Shown here piece by piece: positions 45,241 to 56,602 of a stretch of 64,000 nucleotides of DNA. The stretch is taken from positions 3,683,157-3,747,156 of the forward strand of contig NC_133301.1 in assembly GCF_005239225.2 (NCBI RefSeq), written 5' to 3'. Under the pieces are notes generated by a model, which was given only the letters and a program-made list of their open reading frames with translations, was not told the origin of the DNA and did no database searches. The first letter of the stretch is position 1, and every line of letters starts with the position of its first letter. The stretch is from Populus alba (taxonomy: Eukaryota > Streptophyta > Magnoliopsida > Malpighiales > Salicaceae). The position numbers and the translations under genes are program-made.

Positions 45241-45744
45241 TGCTGCGAGAAGGATTTTTTTGCTCGAGTTTGCAGGGACACAATTGCAAGATGCTTAAAG
45301 ATTAAAGATCAATTGCAGGCCAATTTGAATCCTTTGTAAACCAAGGACCAAATGGAAAACGTGCTAAAATAAGGAGGATGATTGAAGATAAAAAAAAATA
45401 GAAAGGAATTCTGCTGAAGGAAGACATAGAAGAAAACACGTTTACCTGCATAACTAGTTGTTTTCTTTCTTTCCTTTTTATCTGAAATTTCTTGTTTGGC
45501 TTCAATGTTTCTCTCGCTTGAAAGGAGAGTTGCAGACCATGTTATTATTTCCTCATTTCAAAGGAAGTAGCTAGCCCTATGGAAGGAAAAAAAAAAGAGC
45601 CACGCCATCCTCTAAAATTGAAAAGAAATCACTGTTGATCACATAATCAGAATCAAATATTCTGGTTTCCTATTTCTGCTCACCCGAAATTACACCCTAA
45701 AGTTAATGTAATATATCTTTCCTAAATAAAGTTACATGTTAGTC

Positions 45745-45752
45745 TATATAAG
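45745..45752 (+). promoter_or_regulatory. candidate TATA box in left arm, facing inward
   Basis: TATATAAG is followed by a GA-rich leader. The right arm has a matching TATATAAA on the opposite strand at 51025-51032. Both would drive transcripts toward the centre of the palindrome. Inference from sequence only. Confidence 0.45.
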
Positions 45753-47384
45753 CCTCTTCTGCTGAGGGAATAAATGAGAGAGAACAGAGAACGGGAGAGG
45801 GACAACAAAAGAAAAACAAGAAAGACACCTTTGCTTCATTTTTTTCTGCAAATAAAAACTACAGAAACGGGAAAAGAAAGTGAAGGAATCGATAGAGAGA
45901 GTGATGGAGATGCAGAGTAAAGAAGGAGGCAGTAAGTAGACTAAACACAGAACAGAAGAAGTACGACGAACACAGACCAAGTAACCATCACTCTTTCAAC
46001 GCCACTGCAGTTTCTTCGTCTCCAGGTTTGTTTTCTATTCACCTGTTGCATGCTTTCTTTTTATTTGTGTTTGCACTATTAGCATGGTCTCTTTCCATTT
46101 GTGTTGTATGTGTTTGTACTATTCAAGTGAATTAATTCACTTGAACAGTAGCTTTGCATTCACAAAAGAGGGTTGCGCCCCTTTTATGTCCAACCGGGTA
46201 ACTTGCTTAGGCAAATGACCCGACCAGACCTCCCTTTTTTTTATTTCAAAAAAAAAATAAAAGAAAGAGAAAGAGATTTATGATTTTTTTGGCATATTTA
46301 TTTTAATGCCTGAATTTTTTTATGTTGTAAAAAATATTAGTCTCGTGTTTAGAATACCCGATTTTTGACGCAATGTGACAAATATACATATATATCAAAA
46401 ATGTTTTCTTGTGTGTTGCATAAGGCCAATACCCTAACATTTTTTTAAGAATCCTTTTTTTATATACAAAAAATATTGGAAGTTTTTATTTAAAAATGCG
46501 TTTTCGCATGGATTTCTTAAACACAAAAAAAAAAAATTATTTTCTTGCATTTCTGGATTTTACAACATGTTTGTAAAACTCCAAGGGTATTGGCCAATAT
46601 TCCAAAAAATATAAAAATCTTATTTTGGGGGAATTCATCTATTATTCACCACTAATGTTTGGATAAAGAAATTCTTAAAGGACGAATATCCAAAATATTA
46701 TTGGGAATAATTTGTTATTATTCATTGTTAATATTTGGATAAAGAAACCCTGAGTGGTAAATATCCAAAATAATTTTCTAAGAATAATTAATCCACACAC
46801 ATCCTTGAAAGAAGCCTTGATTATAATCGAGGACGTTTCAATTTTTTTATTCCACGGTTTACGAGCCGTGAGAGTATAAAACACTAGGGCAAAAATAGGT
46901 TTTTTTAAAGCGCCCTAGATTTCTAAATTTTGTCCCTCCTCCTTGTGATTTACAAGTCGCAAACTCTTGAAATACTAAGGAAAAAATAAGCTTTCAAAGC
47001 ACACAGAATCTCCTTGGATTTCTATCTTAATAAATTTAGTTTGAATCAAACCTAGGAAAACTGATGGGATTAGAAAGCACTAACACCATAGCAATTATAA
47101 AGCAAACCAAACACCAAGCAACTTGCCTTAGGTAGGGCATACTAGGGGTGCTAATACCTTCCCTTTACGCAACTAGTCTCTTGCCTTAGGATCTCTGAAA
47201 GACCAATTAGGTTTTCTAATGACCAAAATACTAGGTGGCGACTCATTTACACAAACAAAAAAAAACTTGAAATCAATTGATGGTCACCACGACGTCGCGC
47301 TGTCGGTGCGACTAGAATCATAGAGTGTGTCGCGCGTGTGCGGCATCGCGGCAATCATCCACCCTCATGTATGGATATATATCT

Positions 47385-49373
47385 GGTAAATATGGGGAGA
47401 CAAGGAATTCTTGTCTTTTATCAATGAAAAATTAGAATGGGAGTCGCCTCCTAGTTTTTATACTATGAACCCTAATTGGTCTCAAAGATCAGGTACGAAG
47501 ACTGATTGCGTAAAAGGAAGGTATTAGCACCCCAAATACACCCTACCTAAGGTAAGCTGCATTGTTTTATTGTCTGATAAAAACTAAGGTCTTGTCGTGT
47601 TTTCTAATTTTTGGTTTGTCTATAGGTTAAGAAAAGTCCTCCTTAGTAAGGAGATCCTTATCTTATCGGGTTAAAATCTAACCATTCTAACGTAAAAAAA
47701 AAACAAAAGGAACTTCCTTTTTAATACTAGGAATATGTTTTGCATATAAATTCATAATCTAGATACTAAAAGAAAAGAAACAAAATATTTTTTGTGTATT
47801 TTTGAAATATTGGCCTAATTCTCATAACTCTAATAAACTTGTTATTAAAGCCAAAATGCATGCTAAAACATATTTTTGAATTTTTTTGTTTTTTTGTATA
47901 AAAAAATGATATGATTTTTTTTTTTAATCTTAGAGAGACTTGGTCGTATGAATGAAAACAATATATTTTTTTTATTATTTTTTTTCAATGTTTTGATGTA
48001 AACCAGGTATTTTAATACCGCATTTGTATCTTTACGTTATTAAAATACAAACCAATATTAAGCAAAATTCCGTAACAATACGCGGAAAAATTAAAAAAAA
48101 AATCCAAAAATATTTTTTTGAGAATTTTTGTGACTGGGCCAAACCTGGCCCAAAACAACAAATCTGGGCCGAATCCCACTGCTACATGAATAGTGGGTGT
48201 GAATTAATTCATGCCTATTATTCACACTGTGAATAGTTGGGACAAAGAAGAAGAAGAATGGGGGAGGAAGGCTGACCTGCGGTGGTTCTGACGGTGGTAG
48301 AGGACAGCGTGGTGCAAGCGGTGGTGGCTGCGGCAGGAAGAAATAAGAAGAAGAAAATCTGTAGGGGGAGAGGACTAGCGGTTGTCGTGGCTAGACGGTG
48401 GCTGTGTTGGCTTCCTATGGTGGATATGGTGGCTAAAAAGCTGACGGTGATGACAATGGTGGCCTGAACGGTGGAGAGAGAGAGAGTGTGAAGAGATAGA
48501 TGGCAGAAAAGGAAGAATTCTAGGGAGGAAGGCTATTTATTTTGTTGTCTTTGGACCCAAATTTCTCCACCTCTGGAGCATGAAGATCAAATCTATTTAT
48601 AGGCGGTGGAAGAAGGACATTTTGTCTCTTTTAGTACAGAATATCAGCCCTTGGTTCAACCCGAAAGCATCTCAACCATTGGCTCAAAGTCGCAATGATG
48701 AACTATCAGTTTTGCAGAAAAAATGGCTAATCGGGTTGGCCACTTTGGGGCGGTGCCATCGCCTCTGTAACCTTGACCAAGCCGAACAGATTATACTAGC
48801 GTGTAGTCAAGTATCACGGGATCGTTCGCATGTACGTTTCATCCAATTTGGTGAAGAAACAAGGCACCAAATGCCTTGGGAAGGTGGCCACCCAACTAGC
48901 CTCGTTGGAGAAGAAGATGAATAGTATCTTACAATTTAGTCCTTCAATTTGTTATATATTTCTATCTACACCCCTGATTGGCTTCAAACTTTTAATTTTG
49001 TTCAATTTTACCCATGAAGAACTTCAATTTAAACCCTAAATTTAGGCGCATTTTTCCCTTTGGTCCTTAGTTTTGGATTTATGCAATTTGACCCTTAATT
49101 GATCAATAAACTTCCAATTTCTTCAATTTGACCCCTGATTTGGTCAATTTCAGACCCTTTAATTAATCGCCTTTTCCAATTCGGTCTTTGGTTTTGAATT
49201 TCTTCAATCAAGTCCCTAATTGGCCATCAAACTTCAATATATATGCAATTAAGCCCCTGATTTGACCAAATCAACTCTAAACAATTGTACTTTGACCCCA
49301 GAACTTTATTTTCTTCCTATTAAAGCCTAAATTGACTTAAAAATCAATTTTCTTGTAATCAAACCCTATATAA
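47385..49373. repeat. central spacer: diverged third copy of the arm module
   Basis: The first 200 bases (GGGAGTCGCCTCCTAGTTTT, GGAAGGTATTAGCACC, CCCTACCTAAGGTAAGCTGC) parallel the first 200 of the right arm in the same direction. After that it diverges. The stretch 48940-49340 repeats phrases like CAATTTGACCCCTGATTTGG about every 50-60 bases. A separate, shorter LTR-like unit related to the arms is the best reading. Open frames at 48282 and 48580 have no known motifs. Confidence 0.6.
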
Positions 49374-51024
49374 ATGTCGTACCCTCGCGGCGAAGCGTGG
49401 CATCGCGGCGACTTTCGATTGAATTTCAGGATTTTTTTTTTTTGTGTAAAGGAGTCGCCACCTAGTATTTTGGTCACTAGGAACCTAACTGGTCTTTTAG
49501 AGATTCTAAGGCAAGGGACTGGTTGCGTAAAGGGAAGGTATTAGCACCTCTAGTACGCCCTACCTAAGGTAAGCTGCTTGGTGTTTTGTTTGCTCTATAA
49601 TTGCTATGGTGTTGGTGTTTTCTAATCCCATCAAATTTCCTAGGTTTGATTCAAATAAAATTTATTTGGATAGAAATCCAAGGAGATTTCATGTGCTTTG
49701 AAAGCTCATTTTTCCCTTAGTATTTTAAGAGTTTGCGACTCGTAAATCGCGAAGGAGGAGGGACAAAAAAATTTAAAAATCTAGGGCGCTAAAAAAAACC
49801 TATAGTTTTTAGTATTTTATACTCTCACGGCTCGTAAACCGTGGAGCAAAAAAAATTTGAAATGTCCTCGATTATAATCAAGGCTTCTTTCAAGGATATG
49901 TGCGGATTTATTACTCCCAATAATATTTTGGATATTCGTCCTTTAAGGATTTTTTTATCCAAACATTAGCAGTGAATAATAGATGAATTCCCCAAAAAAA
50001 AAGATTTTTTATATTTTTTTGGAATATTGGCCAATACCCTTTGGAGTTTTACAAACATGTTGTAAAATCCAGAAATGCAAGAAAATAATTTTTTTGTTGT
50101 GTTTACGAAATCCATGCGAAAACACATTTTTAAAACTTCCAATATTTTTGTATATATATAAAAAAAACATTCAAAACATGTTAGGGTATTGGCCGTATGC
50201 AACACACAAGAAAACCATTATACATGTATATTTGTCACATTGCGTCGAAAATAAGGTATTCTAAATGCGAGATTTTTATTTTTTACAATACAAAAGAAAA
50301 ACCAGGCCTTAAAATAAAATGACAGAAAATCATAAATCTCCTTTTCTTTTGGAACGGTCTCAAAAACGTGCTATCAAAATGTGCTCTCTTTTTCATAGAT
50401 TTCTATTTTTTACAACACAAAATAAATGGTATAAAAATACACATTGCCCGGTTACTGTTCAAGTGAATTAAATTTCACTTGAATAGTAACAAATGCAACT
50501 TAGAATGCATGCAAAAGTTGGGAATAAAAGACAGCTTACCTGGTCTGCTGGCGATGCCATTTTTTTCAGTCCTCCGTTGCCTGCGTTTGTTTGGCATTCT
50601 CTTGTGTTGCTTGCCTCTTTCTCCTTTCTTCTCCCTGTTTTCTTCTCTTCTCTTTCCCTTCTTCTCTGTTCTGCTTTCCTTTTCTTGAACGCTGGCGCTG
50701 AGACGGACGAAGATGACAGGTGCTGAAGCTTCTACGCTCAGCCACTGCTTGCTGCTTCTCGGGACAGCGAAACAGATAGGCCACGCCAGTTTTGGTCTCT
50801 GTTCATTTTCTCTGCTTCTGCTGATGCTTTCTCGAGATGACGAAGATGATGGCGAAGAAGGCGTGTTGTGCTGGTGGAGTTGTCGCTCTTGCCTCTGTGT
50901 TTTTCCTTGCTTTCGACAGTATCATTCTTATGGCTTTCTCTGCCCTGCCTCTCTCTCCGTTTTCTTTTTTTTTTTCCTCCGTTTTATTTATTTATATCCT
51001 CTTCTTTGCTAGGTCAGTAGAGGG

Positions 51025-51032
51025 TTTATATA
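51025..51032 (-). promoter_or_regulatory. candidate TATA box in right arm, facing inward
   Basis: TATATAAA on the minus strand mirrors the box at 45745. Downstream (toward lower coordinates) is a pyrimidine/purine-rich leader with short open frames that have no recognised domains. Confidence 0.45.
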
Positions 51033-51489
51033 GCCTAATCACATCTCTTTATTAGAAAAGATTCAATGCATTAATCTTGGATACAAATCCCAGCTGATTT
51101 GCAGCCAAATAATGCCAATGAGGAAACTACAATATTCTCATTTATTACGTGTTGATTCTAGTGATTTCTTTCCAACATTAACTCATCATCCCAACCATCT
51201 ATGTTAGGGATAAATCCCAGCCATTAGATGATGGTGAGGTTCTTCTCTTCATGGTGTTTTGCAATTGTCAAAGGCTGTTGTCTCCTATGAATTATAGCTG
51301 CACAAAAACGTGATTTTCCTCATTCGGTGTGGTAGAAATCTCATCATTTATGATGATCTAGCTCCCTCTCCAGCTTCCAATATCCTTCTTCAATTAAAAT
51401 CCTCATTTTAGCACTTTTCGATTCAGTCCTTGGTCCAAAAAAAATCCTTTGAATCAATCCCGCGAACTTAGGTTATATCCTTCCCGCGG

Positions 51490-52330
51490 CAGAATTTTCT
51501 ACCTTCACGTTAGATATTCAAATGGAAATATCTTGAGCTTCTGATATCGAAATCAAGTGATTCAAAAGCCCAAATTATTCTACATATTTAGGACTACAAC
51601 TTTGATGAAGGAGTCGAAGTCAGATAAAATATTTTTACATAACAGAATCTAGTAGTAATGTGGTTGGTCAAAAGGGATCTCCAAGTCTAAACTCAAAACT
51701 GATGAATACCGAGAATCCTGATATGACTGAGAGTATGAACTAAGAACAAAAATCACAAAAACTAGGCCAACAATAAAAAAAAAAATTAGTGCAGACTTGG
51801 GTCAATATCCTTCTCGCGGCAGAATTCTCTACCTTCACGTTAGATATTCAAATGGGAACATCTTGAGCCTCTAATATCGGAATCATGTGATTCAAAAGCT
51901 CAAATTCATCTATGTATCTAGGACTACAACTTTGATAAAGGAGTCGAAGTGAGATAAAATCTTTTTACAGAACAGAAACTGGCAGTAATTTAGTTGGTCA
52001 AAAGGGATCTCCGGGTCTAACTCAAAAACTGACGAATGCCGAGAATCTTGATATGACTGAGAGTATGAACTAAGAACAAAAATCACAAAAACTAGGCCAA
52101 AAATAGAGTTTTTTTAGTGCAGACTCGGGTCAATATCCTTCTCGCGACAGAATTCTCTGCCTTCACGTTAGATATTGAAACGGGAACATCTAGAGCCTTT
52201 GATATCGGAATCAAGTGATTCAAAAGCTCAAATTCATCTACGCATCTAGGACTACAACTTTGATGAAGGAATCGAAGTGAGATAAAATCTTTTTACAGAA
52301 CAGAAACTAGCAGTAATCTAGTTAGTCAAA
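51490..52330. repeat. three ~328-bp tandem units in right arm
   Basis: GGA(G/A)TCGAAGT recurs at about 51611, 51941 and 52268. These are the reverse complements of the units in the left arm, in the same number. Confidence 0.85.
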
Positions 52331-53092
52331 AAGGTTCTTGATCTGACAATGCTGAGCATCCAAATCTGACTGAGAATCTGCCCTAAGAACAATGATCCCT
52401 AGGACCTAATAAAGGTGTACGTTAATTTTTCAACATTTCATGAGTGACATAATATACCTAGAATGGTCAGATGTCATACAAAACCGAGTCAAAATCAGAG
52501 CCTAAGTTGGAATAGAAAATTGCCACAGCAGTAGAACCATTTTTTTTTAGTGCAAATTCTAAGGGATTTATTCAACCTTAAAGACCAGATAAAAAAAGGA
52601 ACAAATTTAACATTATGAAGACTCCTGACCAAACTAAACAGCTCAAACAAGGCTTTAAAAAAAGTATTTATTTTTGTGCCTTTTTTTTTTGGTCAATTTT
52701 CTAGCGAACAGGAGCTAAACTCCTATACTCTGTTCAAAAGAGGTATACACCCTCTCCAGCACGTGGGGGTCCGAAATTGAGTAACAACAATAAATTCAAT
52801 TAAACCTCCAATAAAATTTAATTGAATCCATAAACATCTGATTTTGGACTTTTTTCCTCAAATTAAATTTTTCTTTGTCAATAGGGCTCTTCATCTGTAA
52901 AATATACTGTTAAATTTTAATCTTTGAATTTTTTAGCCTCCTCAACCAACTTCTAGCTATTTTCTGGGTGCTCTGACATCCTCTTCTCACTGTTATTATT
53001 TTTTGGATTTTTTTGTTTTTAGTTTAAATATTTTTTGATTTTTTGGAAGAGAAAAAGTGAAATTAGGGAATAACCAAAAAATGGGTTATGAC

Positions 53093-55050
53093 AAAGTGAA
53101 AGAAAGCCAAGTGTTTTTCACTTGAAAGTTTTTATGAGCAATGACTATGTTCATTTAGATGATCATCAAGTGAGGATCAAGCTAGATGATAATAGCTAAA
53201 AAATTATTTATGTAGGTTATGGCCAAAAGTTCAAATGATATAAGTTTTACAACATCAATAAAGGAAAAATAGTGATTAACAGAGATGCTGAGTTTAATGA
53301 AGAAGAAGTATGGGATTGAAAGGTAGATGATGGTGAGAAATATAATTTTCTACTAATTCTTGATAAAGAGAAGGAGAGCTATGAAGATCATAAAAAACAA
53401 GCTACACCTTCATAATCACCAATGGTGTCATTTTCACATTTACCTTCTTCATCTAGTGAAAACTCAAGTAGTGGTACTCCACCAAGTCCATCAAAAAAGA
53501 TGAGAAGCCTTGATGACTTATATGAGGTAGCTAATTCTATTGATGATGATGTAATACTATATTGTCATCTTGCTACATATGATCTATAGTGTTTAAAGAA
53601 GCAATAAAGGCTGCAAAATAGAGAATTGCTATGGTTAAGGAGATTGCATCACTTGAGAAGAATGATACATGAAAATTGGTTCCTAGACCAAGAAAAAAGA
53701 AGTTAATAAGTGTCAAGTGAATCTACAATTAAAACAAGAATGCTAAAGGAGAAGTAGAAAGGTGCAAGGCAAGGTTAGTGACAAAAGTCTATAATCAAAA
53801 GCATGTGATTAATTATGATGAAGAATCCATCAAATGGATGTCAAATCAGCCTTTCTTCGTCATCTTGAAAAAGAGGTCTACATTAAACAACCGATGAGAT
53901 ATGAAGTGAATGAACATAAAGACAAGGTATTAAAGTTGAACAAAGCCTTGTATGGATTGAAACAAGCCCCAAGGGCTTGGTATAGTCGCATTGATGGCTA
54001 TTTTTTAAAGAATTGATTTATTAAATGCCCTCATGAATAAGTTATCTATGTAAAGATAAAAGAGAATAGTAATACTTTTATTGTATGTTTGTTTGTGCAT
54101 GGCTTGATCTTTACAGGAAATAATCCAAAGATATTTGAAGACTTCAAACATGCAATGATCAAGGAGTTTGAGATTATAAATATTGCTCTCATATCCCACG
54201 ACTTAGGGATTGTGATCAAATAAGGAGAAGATAGAATCTTTATAAATCAATAGAAGTTTGCAAAAGAAGTTCTCAAGAAGTTCAAGATAGAAGATTGTGC
54301 AAGAGTAAATAGTCCAGTTAAGTGTGGAGAAAAGATGTCAAAAGAATGATGAAGAAAAAAAGATAAACTCTACAACTTTCAAGAGCTTAATTGAGAGTTT
54401 GAGATATTTAACATGCATTCATCTGATATTCTTTTTGGAGGAGGACTTGTAAGTAGATTTATGAAAACACCAACTATGACACAATTCAAAGCATTGAAGA
54501 TAATTCTTCAATATATCAAAGGTATTGTTGATTTTGGTTTATTCTATGGTTATTCTAATAGTTTTGAACTTGTGGATTATAGTGATAGTGATTGGGCTGG
54601 AGATATGGATGATAGAAAGAGCACTACGAGTTTTTTATTTTCTACATGGAAGACACAATATTCACATGGAGTTTAAAGAAGCAATCCATGGTCACTTTGT
54701 CAACATGTGAAGTTGAATATATAGCCACTACATCATGTGTTTGTTATTCTATATGGCTACGGAGAATATTAAAAGAATTGCAAATGCCATGAGAAAAGCC
54801 TACAAAGATTTATATGGATTACTTATGAGCCATTTTCTTAGCTAAAAATCTAGTTTTTCATGACAAAAGAAAAGCACATTGACATAAGATTTAATAAATG
54901 AGAGACTGCATTATAAATAAAAAAGTTGAAATAAAGTATATGAAGACACATGAACAAGTCATGGATATCTTCACAAAGCCACTTAAATATGATATTTTTA
55001 TCAAAATAAAAGATATGTTGGGAATTATGAAGAAATTAAGTTTAAACGGG
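53093..55050 (+). pseudogene. decayed reverse transcriptase-RNase H half of old copia
   Basis: Interrupted frames give, in order: SERKPSVFHLKVFMSNDYVH and IIYVGYGQKFK (integrase C-terminal side), and SSGTPPSPSKKMRSLDDLYE (linker). Reverse transcriptase follows ([40 protein letters not shown]), with the catalytic YVDD site now reading FVHG at about 54090. RNase H comes last (DYSDSDWAGDMDDRKSTTSF, VMDIFTKPL). Stops are frequent. The polypurine tract AAACGGGGG is at 55044-55052. Confidence 0.85.
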
Positions 55051-55052
55051 GG

Positions 55053-55331
55053 TGTTGAAAATTATATTCGATTTCTAGTTTTTATGAAGAACAGAGGAAT
55101 CAGTCCACTAGTTAAATTAAATAAATTAGTTGATCTTGTTCAGATTATGATTTTCCATGTATTATTTAAATTTCTTGATTATCTAGGTTTAAATGCTTAT
55201 AAAAATGATTGTAATTCAGCATTTTTAAGCAACACAAAAAAGAGAGAAAGAGAGAATAACTAAAAGGCTTAGGAAGAAATACTTAATAAAAGTATACCTT
55301 TCTCTTAAATATTTTCTTATTCTTGAGTTTT
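55053..55331 (+). repeat. truncated 3' LTR of old copia element
   Basis: Starts TGTTGAAAATTATATTCGAT and matches the 5' LTR through TTCTTATTCTTGAGTTTTT. It then changes abruptly into an AT-rich MITE-like sequence (about 55332-55440), so the last 60 or so LTR bases are missing. Confidence 0.78.
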
Positions 55332-56474
55332 TAAAAAATTAAAAAAATATATATATTATTTTAATATATTTTTAAATAAAAAATAATTTAAAAAACATGC
55401 AATCAAACACCTTTAAAGCCTGATAAACAAACCGCCCATTGTATCCACAAATGCGTCCACAATTCTACTAAATATTTAAATCATTTCACTCATGAAAATA
55501 TTATAATCTGTACGGCTAAAGCTGTGATTTATAATCACTAAAAGTTCCAATAAGCATAAATAATTAGTGTAATAAAATAAGTTGGCCACTAAGATGGAAT
55601 ATTGTTGGCATTCATTACGCTTAACCTCCCCCGCAAAACGATAAATCTGCATTATGTCACGTTGAGCCTCCCAATTTAAGGATAAAGACTGTGCTGTCGG
55701 GAATAGTTTTTCAAAATCAGTTTTTATTTAATTATAAAAAGAGTTAAAAATATATATTTGTAAAAAAAAATGATTAAAATCATAGAAAAAAATATTTTTA
55801 GGTACAACCATAAGTTCTCAATCATTTTTTTTTATAATAACATGTTTTTTTTATTAAAATTATATTTTATTAAACAAAAATTAATGACAATTACAAAAAT
55901 ATAAAAACTCCAATAACTTGAATTGAAAAGGAAATGTTTTTTATTCATGCGTTTTTATGAAAAAAATATCTTTTTTGAGAAGCAATTTAAATAAAAAAAA
56001 ACATTATTATGATTATAAAAGGAAGTTTCAATTAAAAAAAAAAGTTAAAACAAATTATAAATTTTTCATTTTTATACACCTATATAAATAATTTAATGAA
56101 ATTAGGTTTTAATAAAAATATATAATAATTTATAATAAAAAATTAGATATTCTATTTTTATTAATTATTAATGAGTAAATCATTTAGAAATTCTGCATAT
56201 TAAGTTAATGAATAATTATTTATAAAATAAATTTTGATATTATCATAAAAAATTCTAATTCTCTTGAAGAACTATGAATTATCTTGATAATTTTTTTTAA
56301 AATCATTTTAGTTAATTATTTAAAGAAAATCTTCCTCTAAAAATTTTAAAAAGAAAAAAAAAGGTTAAGGAGTATTTTAAAAAAACATCCCCTGTTTCTT
56401 TTTTGTATGTTTTTTTCTCCTCTCCTTTATTTTCTCCTCCCTCCTCTATCCCGTCCTTCTCTCTCTTGCCCCCA
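55332..56474. other. AT-rich spacer
   Basis: Begins with an AT-rich MITE-like half (55332-55440) that cuts off the LTR. The rest is low-complexity and no gene is seen. Confidence 0.5.
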
Positions 56475-56602
56475 TGTCGTTAGTTTGCAGTTTACGGTGG
56501 GTCGTATTACTAGGTTCTTGAAGGCAGGCAAGTATGTTGAGCGTGTTGGTCCCGGGCGCTCCTGTCTACCTCGCTGCTGTTCTTGAATATCTTGCAGCTG
56601 AG
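56475..56602 (+). pseudogene. histone H2A pseudogene, first-exon fragment
   Basis: The frame reads [20 protein letters not shown] followed by RVGPG; after one extra base near 56556 it continues [15 protein letters not shown] and then a consensus donor (GAG/GTAATT). This matches the H2A histone-fold core, and the intron sits where plant H2A genes often carry one. The N-terminal tail before LQF is missing and no second exon (LELAGNAARDN) was found downstream. Presence of the donor shows a DNA-level copy, not a processed retrocopy. Confidence 0.82.

Larger units (their letters stand above)
43908..47370. repeat. left arm of giant inverted repeat
   Basis: This arm is the reverse complement, with divergence, of the right arm at 49374-53092. 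Landmarks matched in mirrored order are the outer GTTGTTACTCAATTT (43910 versus 52785), three 326-bp tandem units, the FGVS-free segment AAATACTAGGTGGCGACTC (about 47226, versus about 49466) and the innermost GC-rich end. It lacks about 300 bases at its outer end compared with the right arm. The segment 45300-46150 is the least similar. No protein-coding frame is supported. Confidence 0.82.
49374..53092. repeat. right arm of giant inverted repeat (3.7 kb)
   Basis: Begins TGTCGTACCCTCGCGG and ends GGGTTATGACA, so its termini are TG...CA and short inverted repeats of each other, as in an LTR. It contains AGGAGTCGCCACCTAG, the reverse of TGGCGACTCC, a sequence associated from memory with the tRNA-Arg primer site of Tat/Ogre gypsy elements. 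Three 326-bp tandem units lie at about 51490-52330. Either a very long LTR or a terminal inverted repeat would fit. No five-base target duplication was found at its ends. Confidence 0.75.
41504..55331 (+). mobile_element. old Ty1/copia element split by a nested 9.2-kb insert
   Basis: The 5' LTR (41504-41871), primer site (TGGTATCAGAGC at 41874), decayed Gag, protease and integrase lie left of the insert. The remainder of integrase, reverse transcriptase, RNase H, polypurine tract and a truncated 3' LTR (from 55053) lie right of it. The two LTRs are clearly related but diverged, and the frames have many stops, so this insertion is much older than the one at 20260. The break at 43907/53093 falls after MTPQE of the integrase C-terminal part; the right side resumes with SERKPS. 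Confidence 0.88.

Noticed and set aside
48282..48924. Open frames in the palindrome centre
   Set aside because: The first is a GGTGG-repeat product; the second has no recognisable domain and no introns or signals supporting a gene.
50479..51055. Several short Leu/Ser/Phe-rich frames in the right arm
   Set aside because: They are translations of pyrimidine-rich leader sequence in different frames and have no conserved motif.
43908..53092. Firm assignment of the inverted-arm insert to a Mutator-like transposon
   Set aside because: No transposase and no 9-bp duplication were found, the left end is truncated, and the arms have LTR-like TG...CA termini, so the class was left open.
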